Shown here: positions 1 through 6,186 of the stretch, one piece after another
Layout of the letters: every line of letters starts with the position of its first letter
Position numbering within the stretch: position 1 is the first letter of the stretch
Source: Chloroflexia bacterium
GTDB lineage: Bacteria > Chloroflexota > Chloroflexia > QHBQ01 > JADMIH01
Assembly (NCBI GenBank): GCA_025927935.1
Contig: JAICKM010000246.1
Coordinates: forward strand, 1 to 8,934
Direction: 5' to 3'
DNA: 8,934 bases
Translations under genes and position numbers: made by a program
Notes under the pieces: model-generated
Told to the model about the DNA's origin: nothing
What the model saw: the letters and a program-made list of their open reading frames with translations, nothing else
Databases searched by the model: none

Positions 1-1335
1 CCCATTGCAGAGCGGGCAGTTGGCCCGCCCATGCTGGTGCTGGGCCTGGGTCGCCGCCACCGCTTCGTTCAGCATGTCCAGCTTGCGCTTGATAGCGTCG
101 GCTTCTTCCTTCAGCTTCTCGTTGGCCCCTTGCAGCCCGGCCAGGCGCTGCTGCACATTGTCGCGCTCGATCTGAGCGGCCACCCATTCCTGATCCAGCG
201 TCTCGTAGCGCGCCAGTTCGGTGCGCACCTCGGCCAACTGGCGCTCCAGTTCCGGGCGCGTCTCCAGCACCCGGCGGCTCTCACTGATGGTACGCTCGAC
301 CAGGCCGATCTGGTTCAACAGCCCGCTGCGCTGCTGGTCAACCGCCCGTTCCAGCCGGTGGATCTCGCCCTCCAGATCGCGACTCTGGCGGGCCAGGTCG
401 TTTAATTCGCGCTCACGGTTACGCAGCGTTTGCAAGCGGTGATAGCCGGTGGTGATACTGTCGCGCTGGGCCAGCACCTCACGGTAGCGCAGCAAGTTCA
501 CTTCCAGGACGGCGATGGCTTTGTCGGCCTTGCTGATCTCGACTTCATCCTGGGCGGCGCGGGCGCGCACATTGTCCAGTTCGAGTTTGTCCTTCTCCAG
601 CGCCGCCACCAGCAAACGCAACCGCTCAGCCTCGGTGGTTGCCACAGCCAGGATCTCGCGGGCCTGGCCGAGATAGCCGGCCAGTTCGGCCAGTTGGGCC
701 TGTAGCTCCGGCTTGCGCGCGATCTGGCGGTCCAGATCCTGAAGCGAGACCGCCAGAATCCGGCGGTCGGCCTCACGCGAACGGGCCTGTTCGCGGGCGC
801 GTTCGGCCAGCGCGTCGTACTCTTCCAGGCCCAGGATCTTGGCGAGGATCTCCTTGCGCTCGGTAGCGTTCTTGGTGGTGAATTCGTCGGCGCGGCCCTG
901 GCGCAGGAAGGCGGAATTGACAAACGTTTCGTATTCCATGTGCAGCCGCTCGATGATCAGCCGCTGGGTCTCGCGGGCGGTGTTGCCGCTGATCGGGCGC
1001 CAGCCGCCATCCGGGGCTTGCATCTCGAAATACAGCTTGCCGGTGGTCGTCTTGCCTTTGCGCGTGCGGCTGCGCAGCACGCGATAGACCTGGGCGCCCA
1101 GGCCGAACTCAAAGTCAACCGACATATCGGTCTCGCCCTGCGCGATCAGGTCTTCGTCATCGGCGTGGGCCGGGGTCGCGCCCCAGAGCGCCCAGGTCAT
1201 GGCCGTGAGCAGCGCCGATTTGCCGGCTCCGTTGTCCCCGGAGAGGCACGCGGTATGGATGGGCGCGAAGTCGACCGGCGGGCTACCGTCGCGGTAGCTC
1301 ATAAAGTTCTTGAGCGTGAGACGCAGGGGAATCAT
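1..1335 (-). CDS. sbcC: SbcC/Rad50-like DNA repair ATPase, N-terminal part, cut by the window edge
   Basis: The product is the ATPase subunit of an SbcCD/Mre11-Rad50-type complex, which binds DNA ends and works with an Mre11/SbcD nuclease. The visible 445 residues start MIPLRLTLKNFMSYRD, followed by Walker A GDNGAGKS (residues 33-40). A Q-loop-like stretch FVNSAFLRQGRADEF and KEILAKILGLEEYD follow, both typical of SbcC. From about residue 180 there is a long charged heptad-like coiled coil. It ends at CPLCN (C440 and C443), the CxxC zinc hook at the tip of the coiled coil, so the window stops near the protein's midpoint; the second coiled-coil arm, signature motif and Walker B lie outside. 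The ATG at 1335 is chosen because the conserved N-terminus begins there and AAGGAG lies 12 nt upstream (1348-1353). The start region is duplicated upstream. No SbcD gene is seen; it could be beyond the edge. The family call is secure; whether to name it SbcC or Rad50 is convention. Confidence 0.93.
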   Translation of the reverse strand, partial: MIPLRLTLKNFMSYRDGSPPVDFAPIHTACLSGDNGAGKSALLTAMTWALWGATPAHADDEDLIAQGETDMSVDFEFGLGAQVYRVLRSRTRKGKTTTGKLYFEMQAPDGGWRPISGNTARETQRLIIERLHMEYETFVNSAFLRQGRADEFTTKNATERKEILAKILGLEEYDALAERAREQARSREADRRILAVSLQDLDRQIARKPELQAQLAELAGYLGQAREILAVATTEAERLRLLVAALEKDKLELDNVRARAAQDEVEISKADKAIAVLEVNLLRYREVLAQRDSITTGYHRLQTLRNRERELNDLARQSRDLEGEIHRLERAVDQQRSGLLNQIGLVERTISESRRVLETRPELERQLAEVRTELARYETLDQEWVAAQIERDNVQQRLAGLQGANEKLKEEADAIKRKLDMLNEAVAATQAQHQHGRANCPLCNG

Positions 1336-1403
1336 GCGGCGAATAGGCTCCTTACGTTCTTGAGCGTGAGACGCAGGGGAATCATGTGGCGAATAGGCTC
1401 CTT
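1306..1403. repeat. Imperfect tandem duplication (2 x 48 bp, 50-bp period) over the sbcC start
   Basis: Copy 1 spans 1306-1353 and copy 2 spans 1356-1403. They match at 47 of 48 positions, the sole difference being C at 1337 versus T at 1387. Each copy contains the ribosome binding site, the start codon and the first ten codons of sbcC on the minus strand. Near-identity points to a recent event. Confidence 0.95.
1332..1385 (-). CDS. Possible 17-residue leader peptide coupled to sbcC
   Basis: The upstream copy of the tandem duplication carries its own AAGGAG (1398-1403) and ATG (1383-1385), spaced 12 nt as in the real gene. Because the repeat period is 50 nt, not a multiple of three, the copied start reads MIPLRLTLKNVRSLFAA and then hits TGA at 1332-1334. 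The first ten residues equal the SbcC N-terminus. The stop overlaps the sbcC start as ATGA, the arrangement seen in translationally coupled gene pairs. The sequence facts are direct; that the peptide is translated, or that it affects sbcC expression, is inference. It may simply be a by-product of a recent duplication, or an assembly artefact. Confidence 0.4.
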   Translation of the reverse strand: MIPLRLTLKNVRSLFAA

Positions 1404-1465
1404 CAGGTGGCGATACGAACCGGGCAAGCACACACAGCGGCCCGTTCGCCGGCCGCAGAGGCACT

Positions 1466-1487
1466 ACTATAGCACCTAATTATACCA
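1466..1487 (-). promoter_or_regulatory. Putative sbcC promoter, extended -10 (possibly two in tandem)
   Basis: On the minus strand TGG-TATAAT (1487 to 1479) is a consensus extended -10. Thirteen bases further downstream is a second, weaker one, TGC-TATAGT (1474 to 1466). No good -35 hexamer is visible at 17 bp (CACGGC), which fits extended -10 use. Starts would fall near 1472 or 1459, giving an untranslated leader of about 75-90 nt before the ATG at 1385. The promoter lies just past the dedA stop on the same strand, so sbcC may be transcribed separately from dedA. The leader between 1404 and 1465 shows nothing else recognisable. Confidence 0.5.
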
Positions 1488-1498
1488 TAACCGCGGGT

Positions 1499-2119
1499 TT
1501 AGCCGTGGCGGGCCGAGTACCGGCGCCAGAAGAAGACCACGACGAGGATCAGCAGGGCGAGGTAGATCAGCGGGGCGATGGGCGCGACCCAGCCCTGCAC
1601 GCTGGGCCAGTTCTCGCCGAGCAACCAGCCCGCGACCAGCAGGCCACCGTTCCAGACGCTGCTGCCCAGGGCCGTGTAGAGTGCGAACTTGGGATAGGGC
1701 ATCGCGGTCAGGCCGGCGGGCACCGAGATCAGGGTACGCAGCCCCGGCGTGAAGCGGCCAAACAGCACCATAATATGCCCGCGGCGATTGAACCAGGCGC
1801 GTGTGTGGTCCAGGTCGTCACGCGACATCAGGATCCAGCGGCCCCAGCGGTCCAGCAGCCGCCCGATCAGCGGCTCCCCGCCCCAGCGAGCGATGGCATA
1901 GAGCAGCGAGGCACTGGCGAGCGACCCCAGCACGGCCGCCAGCAACAGCAAGGGCAACGCAAGCTGGCCGCGGGCGGCCAGGCTGCCCGCCAGGGGCAGG
2001 ATCAACTCCGACGGCACCAGGGGAAAGACACCTTCGAGCGCGATCAGCCCGGCGATGCCCGGATAGCCCAGGGCCGCGATCACGTTCTGGACCCAAGCGA
2101 CGATCTCTCCTAGGTCCAC
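1499..2119 (-). CDS. DedA-family membrane protein
   Basis: This 206-residue protein has the usual length and layout of the DedA (SNARE-associated/VTT domain) family. These polytopic inner-membrane proteins are known or proposed to be lipid flippases (for example undecaprenyl phosphate or phosphatidylethanolamine) and to support membrane homeostasis. Visible hallmarks are the re-entrant-loop motif EGVFPLVPSELILPLAG (residues 29-45), a hydrophobic stretch around 52-78, the conserved GRFTPGLRTLISVPAG (121-136) followed by AMPYPKF, and C-terminal membrane segments around 148-168 and 180-198. The start is GTG at 2119 with GGAGG (2128-2132) eight nt upstream. It lies 36 nt after the stop of the amidohydrolase and probably shares its transcript. 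A lipid-carrier recycling role would suit the neighbouring polysaccharide operon, but it is on the opposite strand and this link is only suggestive. Confidence 0.9.
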   Translation of the reverse strand: MDLGEIVAWVQNVIAALGYPGIAGLIALEGVFPLVPSELILPLAGSLAARGQLALPLLLLAAVLGSLASASLLYAIARWGGEPLIGRLLDRWGRWILMSRDDLDHTRAWFNRRGHIMVLFGRFTPGLRTLISVPAGLTAMPYPKFALYTALGSSVWNGGLLVAGWLLGENWPSVQGWVAPIAPLIYLALLILVVVFFWRRYSARHG

Positions 2120-2130
2120 GGCACGCGCCT

Positions 2131-2150
2131 CCGCCCGGAGCGCCGGGCGG
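2131..2150 (-). other. Intercistronic hairpin touching the dedA ribosome binding site
   Basis: The 36-nt gap between the amidohydrolase stop and dedA holds a perfect 8-bp stem, CCGCCCGG / CCGGGCGG, closed by a 4-nt loop. The last two bases of its 3' arm on the minus strand (2132-2131) are also the first two bases of the GGAGG ribosome binding site. No T-run follows, so it is unlikely to be a terminator. It could modulate dedA translation or mark an mRNA processing point; function is inferred only. Confidence 0.55.
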
Positions 2151-2155
2151 CCCGC

Positions 2156-2968
2156 CTAGGCCGGGGCGCCAACCGGGACCGGCGCAGACGGGGCGACCGC
2201 TTGCACGGTGAAGCAGGGAATCCGCGAGCGCACTTCGCCGATCAGATCGAGGTCGAGCGTGGCGTACAGCGTGGTCTCGTCTTCCTCGGCTTCGGCCAGG
2301 ATCTGGCCCCAGGGGTCGATGATCTGCGAGTGGCCGCACCAGGTGTTGCCGTCGCCCTGGCCACAGCGATTGGCGGCGATCACAAACATCTGGTCCTCGA
2401 TGGCGCGGGCGCGCAGGAGGGTGCGCCAGTGTTCTAGGCGCGGATGCGGCCATTCGGCGGGCACCCAGAGGATCTCCGCCCCGGCGAGGGCCAGGCTGCG
2501 CGCCGCGTCGGGGAAGCGGATGTCGAAGCAAATAAGCTGGCCCCAGCGGCCATGCGCCGTATCGATAACGCGCGGGTCGGCCCCAGCGGCCATATAGCGC
2601 GGCTCATCCAGCAGCGGGAAGAGGTGCTGCTTGCTGTAGCTGCCGAGCAGGTCGCCGTTCGCGGCGATGGCATAGCTGGTATTGTAGATGCGGCCGTCCC
2701 GGTGCTCGGCAATCGACCCGGCGATCAGCGTGACGCCGAGGCGCCCGGCCAGTTCGCGCAGCCAGCCCACCGTTTCGCCGTCTTGCGGCTCGGCCAGGCC
2801 GGGCATGGCGGGCCAGTTATAGCCGGTAGTCCACAGTTCGGGGAGCAAAATGGCCTGCGCTCCGTGCCGCGCGGCTTCGACGATCCGGGCCTCCGCGCGC
2901 ACACAGTTCTTGCGCACCTCGCCGGAGCAGACTTCCATCTGCACAACTGCCACATCCAGGGTTGCCAT
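2156..2968 (-). CDS. Carbon-nitrogen hydrolase, omega-amidase type (MtnU/YafV-like)
   Basis: This nitrilase-superfamily enzyme hydrolyses C-N bonds of amides in the cytoplasm. The Glu-Lys-Cys triad is visible: E44 in LLPELWTTGYN, K113 in YSKQHLFP and C147 in LICFDIRFP. ELWTTGY, AEWPHPRLEHW and the internal GHSQIIDPWG resemble omega-amidases such as Bacillus MtnU and E. coli YafV, which deaminate 2-oxoglutaramate or 2-oxosuccinamate-type products, sometimes in methionine salvage. The exact substrate is an inference. The ATG at 2968 (270 residues) is preferred: GAGGTG lies at 2973-2978 and the family's conserved beta strand (LDVAVVQ) begins at residue 4. A GTG at 3010 would add 14 residues without family support. 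The C-terminus (IPCF, then an Ala/Pro/Val-rich tail) departs from the usual IPxFxDRRPxLY-type ending. It is followed after 36 nt by dedA. Confidence 0.9.
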   Translation of the reverse strand: MATLDVAVVQMEVCSGEVRKNCVRAEARIVEAARHGAQAILLPELWTTGYNWPAMPGLAEPQDGETVGWLRELAGRLGVTLIAGSIAEHRDGRIYNTSYAIAANGDLLGSYSKQHLFPLLDEPRYMAAGADPRVIDTAHGRWGQLICFDIRFPDAARSLALAGAEILWVPAEWPHPRLEHWRTLLRARAIEDQMFVIAANRCGQGDGNTWCGHSQIIDPWGQILAEAEEDETTLYATLDLDLIGEVRSRIPCFTVQAVAPSAPVPVGAPA

Positions 2969-3069
2969 CGCGCACCTCGCTTTCCTGCTGCCGAGCACTT
3001 CCACGCCCACGCCAGGGGCCTGCGTTTTCCCATAGTTGCCGCGGCGGTATCTGCGCGCGGCTAAGCGGT

Positions 3070-3099
3070 ATTATAGCACAGCCGCGCGCCACCGGACAA
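3070..3099 (-). promoter_or_regulatory. Putative leftward promoter for the amidohydrolase-dedA pair
   Basis: On the minus strand TGC-TATAAT (3078 to 3070) is a consensus extended -10. The best -35 candidate, TTGTCC (3099 to 3094, four of six matches to TTGACA), lies 18 bp upstream. Transcription would start near 3063, leaving about 95 nt of leader before the ATG at 2968. It shares its -35 zone with the rightward promoter. Confidence 0.6.
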
Positions 3100-3121
3100 C
3101 AACCGGCGAGTGTGGTATAAT
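3093..3121 (+). promoter_or_regulatory. Putative promoter of the polysaccharide operon
   Basis: TGG-TATAAT at 3113-3121 is a consensus extended -10. CGGACA (3093-3098, four of six matches to TTGACA) sits 17 bp upstream. Transcription would start near 3128, about 270 nt before the first gene. The -35 lies between two CCGG tetramers (3092-3095 and 3103-3106), which form a small dyad and could be an operator, though this is weak. It is the only clear promoter seen upstream of the plus-strand genes, which are closely spaced except before the first Wzz-like gene. Confidence 0.62.
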
Positions 3122-3127
3122 GAGCCG

Positions 3128-3397
3128 CGTAATTGAGAGACAACGGGGTGGAGCGGTGGCGGCGCTCACCCAGGTGGAGGGTGACGGTCCTCCAGACGGC
3201 GGAGTCCCGCGCACCGGTGCGCGACTCCCCCTACCGATCCGGCGCGTGCGCAGAGTCGTCAACGGCCACACGGCTTCCGCGGCGCGGTTCTTGCTTGACT
3301 GCCTGAGTTTGCACCACCAGGCCCGTCCCCCGGTACGGCGGGACCTCTACCCAAGCAACGAGCCTACGCGATCGCTGATCACAACGGGAGCTTTTCC
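3128..3397 (+). ncRNA. Long hairpin-rich 5' leader of the polysaccharide operon, function unknown
   Basis: This stretch has no convincing coding region; the open frames across it have no family-like sequence and one would begin inside the promoter. It contains several stem-loops in order: 3146-3171 (GGGT/ACCC plus GAGCG/CGCTC, one bulge, 7-nt loop); 3175-3194 (TGGAGG/CCTCCA); 3201-3228 (an uninterrupted 16-bp palindrome at 3208-3223 extended by GGAGT/ACTCC past a 2-nt bulge); 3301-3322 (GCCTG/CAGGC); 3325-3344 (GTCCC plus CCG paired with CGG plus GGGAC, 3-nt loop, one bulged C). None has a T-run that would make a classical terminator. I cannot match it to a known riboswitch class. It may be a regulatory leader, an independent small RNA, or simply stable GC-rich UTR. 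Confidence 0.4.
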
Positions 3398-4930
3398 GTG
3401 CGCAGTAAACAGACTGTTCCTGATGTCGTAAAGAGCGCCGTGCCCATCCAACGGGACGCGCGCCCGACCTATACCCACGAATATCTACAACGCCGGCCCC
3501 TACGCTGGCCGCTGGTCGTGACACGCATGCTGATCGACGTGACGCTGGTGAACATGGCGTTCATCCTGGCCTACTACGCGCGCTACGAACTGCATCTGTT
3601 CAAGGGCGTGCAGCCGGAGTCGGATCTGCCGCTGGCGTGGTTCCTGCCGCTCCAGGCGCTGCTCAGCATAGTCACGCTCTCCGTCTTCTACTTCCGCGGC
3701 CTGTATGCCCAACCGCGCGGCGCATCCTGGGTCGATCAGATCAGTAAAATCGCGGGCGCCACGCTGACCAGCGTCGCCATCGTCATTATGGGCAACCTGC
3801 TGATCAGCCCGGTGCTTAATTCCCGCCTCATCTTCCTGTTCTTCTACGCCAGCGTGCTGATCGTCTTCGGCGCCGAGCGGTTTGTGCTGCGGCGCATTCG
3901 CATGCTGCTCTGGCGCTATGGCATCAACATCCGGCGCGTGCTGGTGGTCGGTTCCAGCTATGCCGGCCAGCGCATCATGAAGGACCTGATGGAGCGGCCC
4001 GACCTGGGCTATGCCCTGTCCGGCTATGTCGAGGACGAAGCCGGCGAAGCCTGGACGGTACCGATGAACGGCCACGGCTACCCGCCGCGCCTGGGCCGCG
4101 TCACCGATGTCGATCGGGTGATCAGCGCGGGCCAGATCGACGAAGTGATCGTCGCTCTCCCGGCCACCAGCCACAATCAGATCGTCGAAGTGATCGAACG
4201 CTGCCAGAGCCACCGGGTCAGCTTCCGGCTGATCCCCGACCTGTTTGAGATTCGCTTCAACCAGGTGCAGATCGACGCCCTCAACGGCATCCCGCTCATC
4301 GGGCTGAAAGAGGTGGCCCTGCGCGGCGGCAACCTCTGGCTCAAGCGCACCCTCGACATCCTCATGGCGATGGTCGTGATCGCCGTGACTTCGCCCATCA
4401 TGCTCTTGATTGCGATCCTCATCAAGCTGGAGCGGCCCCGTGGCCCCGTCTTTTTTAAGCAGGAGCGCGTCGGCTACGGCGGGCAGCGGTTCCTGTGCTA
4501 TAAGTTCCGCTCCATGCGCCCCGATGCCGAGCAGATGAAAGACCAGTTGATGCCGTATAATGAAGCCAGCGGGCCGATCTTCAAGATGAAGAATGATCCG
4601 CGGGTGACGCGCGTGGGCCGGTGGTTGCGGCGCACCAGCCTGGACGAAATACCCCAGGTGTTCAATATCCTGGCCGGCGACATGAGCTGGGTGGGACCGC
4701 GCCCGCCGGTGCCGAGCGAAGTCGAGCAGTATAATGAATGGCACCGGCGCCGCCTAGAGATCACGCCGGGCCTGACGGGCCTGTGGCAGGTCAGCGGGCG
4801 GAGCGATCTCTCCTTCGACGACATGGTGAAGCTGGACCTGTATTACGCCGAGAACTGGTCGCTGGCGTTCGATATCAAGATCATCTTGATGACGATTCCG
4901 GCCGTGCTCAAGGCTAGAGGAGCGTATTAG
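3398..4930 (+). CDS. Polyisoprenyl-phosphate hexose-1-phosphate transferase (WbaP/WcaJ type)
   Basis: This membrane enzyme starts the polysaccharide repeat unit by moving a sugar-1-phosphate from a UDP-sugar to undecaprenyl phosphate. At 510 residues it is full length for the large PHPT class. Four N-terminal membrane segments lie at about 41-61, 79-101, 118-138 and 143-163. A Rossmann-like soluble domain begins at VLVVGSSYAGQR (181-192). A further membrane segment (318-342) leads into the catalytic domain, with FKQERVGYGGQRFLCYKFRSM (353-373), the catalytic Asp-Glu dyad D416-E417 in SLDEIPQ, WVGPRPP (431-437) and ITPGLTGLWQVSGRSD (455-470), ending RGAY. The start is GTG at 3398 with GGGAG at 3386-3390, seven nt upstream. 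The sugar (glucose, galactose or other) cannot be decided from sequence. It is the first gene of the operon, 45 nt before a glycosyltransferase. Confidence 0.95.
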   Translation: MRSKQTVPDVVKSAVPIQRDARPTYTHEYLQRRPLRWPLVVTRMLIDVTLVNMAFILAYYARYELHLFKGVQPESDLPLAWFLPLQALLSIVTLSVFYFRGLYAQPRGASWVDQISKIAGATLTSVAIVIMGNLLISPVLNSRLIFLFFYASVLIVFGAERFVLRRIRMLLWRYGINIRRVLVVGSSYAGQRIMKDLMERPDLGYALSGYVEDEAGEAWTVPMNGHGYPPRLGRVTDVDRVISAGQIDEVIVALPATSHNQIVEVIERCQSHRVSFRLIPDLFEIRFNQVQIDALNGIPLIGLKEVALRGGNLWLKRTLDILMAMVVIAVTSPIMLLIAILIKLERPRGPVFFKQERVGYGGQRFLCYKFRSMRPDAEQMKDQLMPYNEASGPIFKMKNDPRVTRVGRWLRRTSLDEIPQVFNILAGDMSWVGPRPPVPSEVEQYNEWHRRRLEITPGLTGLWQVSGRSDLSFDDMVKLDLYYAENWSLAFDIKIILMTIPAVLKARGAY

Positions 4931-4975
4931 CAGCGTGCGGGATCACTGGCGCGGGATGCGCGACGAGGACGCGGC

Positions 4976-6178
4976 ATGAGGGTTGCCCTGGTCCATGATT
5001 ACCTCAACCAGTACGGCGGCGCGGAAAAGGTCCTGGAAGCCCTACACGACCTCTACCCGAACGCACCGGTGTATACTTCGGTCTATGCGCCCGACAGCAT
5101 GCCTGCGCACTTCCGCGACTGGACGATCCACACCTCGTTCATGCAGCACCTGGGGGTCTTCCGGCGCCGGCATCAACTGGGCTTGCTGCTCTATTCCACC
5201 GCGTTCGAGCGCTTCGACCTGAGCCGCTACGATCTGGTGATCAGCAGCAGCAGCGCCTGGGCCAAGGGAGTTATTACCGGGCCGCACACGCTGCATGTGT
5301 GCTACTGCCACGCGCCGATGCGCTTCGTCTGGCATTATCACGAGTACCTGCGCGGCGAAAGCGTGGGGCCGCTGGGGCGCATGATCTTGCCATTTATCCT
5401 GGGCTATGTTAGACTCTGGGATGAAGTGTCGGCGCAACGCGCCGACTCGTACATTGCTAACTCACGCGAAGTCGCCCGGCGGATCAGCAAATATTATCGG
5501 CGCACGGCCACGGTGATCAACCCGCCGGTGGATCTCTCCAACTACGAAGTCGCCCCGAGCTATGAGGACTATTTCCTGGTCGTCTCGCGCCTGGTCCCCT
5601 ACAAGCGCCTGGATATCGTCATCGAAGCCTTCAACCAGATGGGACTCCCGCTCAAGGTGGTGGGGCGCGGGCGGCAGCGCGAGGCGTTGGAATCCGCCGC
5701 CGGCCCCAACATCGAGTTCCTGGGCGCCGTGACGCAAGAGGAGCTACGCCGGCTCTATTCGCGCTGCCGGGCGCTGGTCTGGGCCGAGGCCGCCGACTTC
5801 GGCATCGCGCCGGTGGAAGTCCAGGCATCGGGCCGGCCGGTTATCGCCTATGCCGCGGGCGGGGCGCTGGAGACGGTCGTGGCCGGTGAAACCGGCTGCT
5901 TCTTCCACCAGCAGACGGCGGAAGCCGTGATCGCGGCGGTGCAGAGCTTTGACTCGGCCCGGTTCGACCCAACCCGTATCCGCAGCCATGCCGAGCAGTA
6001 CGACGTTAGCGTGTTCAAGCGCCGCATGGCCGAATATATCGACGCGGCCCTAGCGGATCGGCATGAATATGAGGGACCGCAGGCGCGGCTGAACGGCCAG
6101 TACGCGCCGGGGAAAGACGGCGACGAAACGTTGATCCACTCGCCGCGCGAACCGGGCGCCTACAGTTTGCCGAGCTAA
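4976..6178 (+). CDS. GT4-family glycosyltransferase, WbaZ-like
   Basis: The protein should add a sugar from a nucleotide donor to the lipid-linked intermediate made by the preceding enzyme, at the cytoplasmic membrane face. It is 400 residues with the two-lobed GT-B layout. The N-terminal lobe starts MRVALVHDYLNQYGGAEKVL, with the glycine-rich GGAE loop, and includes CYCHAPMRFVWHYHEYLRG. The C-terminal lobe has VVSRLVPYKRLDIVIEAF (202-219), VVGRGRQ (228-234) and ADFGIAPVEVQASGRPVIAYAAGGALETV. The sequence resembles WbaZ-type mannosyltransferases, but the sugar is not certain. The first Glu of the EX7E motif is replaced by Ala (A273), while E281 is kept. The last 40 residues (about 361-400) are a hydrophilic extension without recognisable motif. 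The start is ATG at 4976 with GAGG at 4965-4968. Confidence 0.92.
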   Translation: MRVALVHDYLNQYGGAEKVLEALHDLYPNAPVYTSVYAPDSMPAHFRDWTIHTSFMQHLGVFRRRHQLGLLLYSTAFERFDLSRYDLVISSSSAWAKGVITGPHTLHVCYCHAPMRFVWHYHEYLRGESVGPLGRMILPFILGYVRLWDEVSAQRADSYIANSREVARRISKYYRRTATVINPPVDLSNYEVAPSYEDYFLVVSRLVPYKRLDIVIEAFNQMGLPLKVVGRGRQREALESAAGPNIEFLGAVTQEELRRLYSRCRALVWAEAADFGIAPVEVQASGRPVIAYAAGGALETVVAGETGCFFHQQTAEAVIAAVQSFDSARFDPTRIRSHAEQYDVSVFKRRMAEYIDAALADRHEYEGPQARLNGQYAPGKDGDETLIHSPREPGAYSLPS

Positions 6179-6186
6179 ATACCGGC

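Noticed and set aside
940..1479. Long plus-strand open frames opposite sbcC, and similar ones at 31-405 and 430-705
   Set aside because: They are antisense shadows of the SbcC-like coding frame, which has clear Walker A and zinc-hook motifs. Long antisense frames are expected in GC-rich DNA.
1505..2113. 202-codon plus-strand open frame opposite dedA
   Set aside because: It is antisense to the recognisable DedA protein, with low-complexity Gln/Arg/Pro content.
2969..3010. Upstream GTG start (3010) for the amidohydrolase
   Set aside because: The extra 14 residues do not resemble the family N-terminus and the ATG at 2968 has a well-placed GAGGTG.
3201..3228. Strong palindromic hairpin considered as an intrinsic terminator or attenuator
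   Set aside because: No T-run follows (the next bases are CC then CTACCG), so it does not fit a classical terminator. It is kept only as part of the structured leader.
3036..3431. Open frame of 131 codons across the divergent region on the plus strand
   Set aside because: It begins upstream of and runs through the predicted promoter and hairpin leader, has no family-like sequence, and overlaps the well-supported GTG start at 3398.
3500..4744. 414-codon minus-strand open frame opposite the sugar-phosphate transferase
   Set aside because: It is antisense to a gene with full family motifs; its translation is rich in His/Asp/Gln without domain features, typical of a shadow frame.
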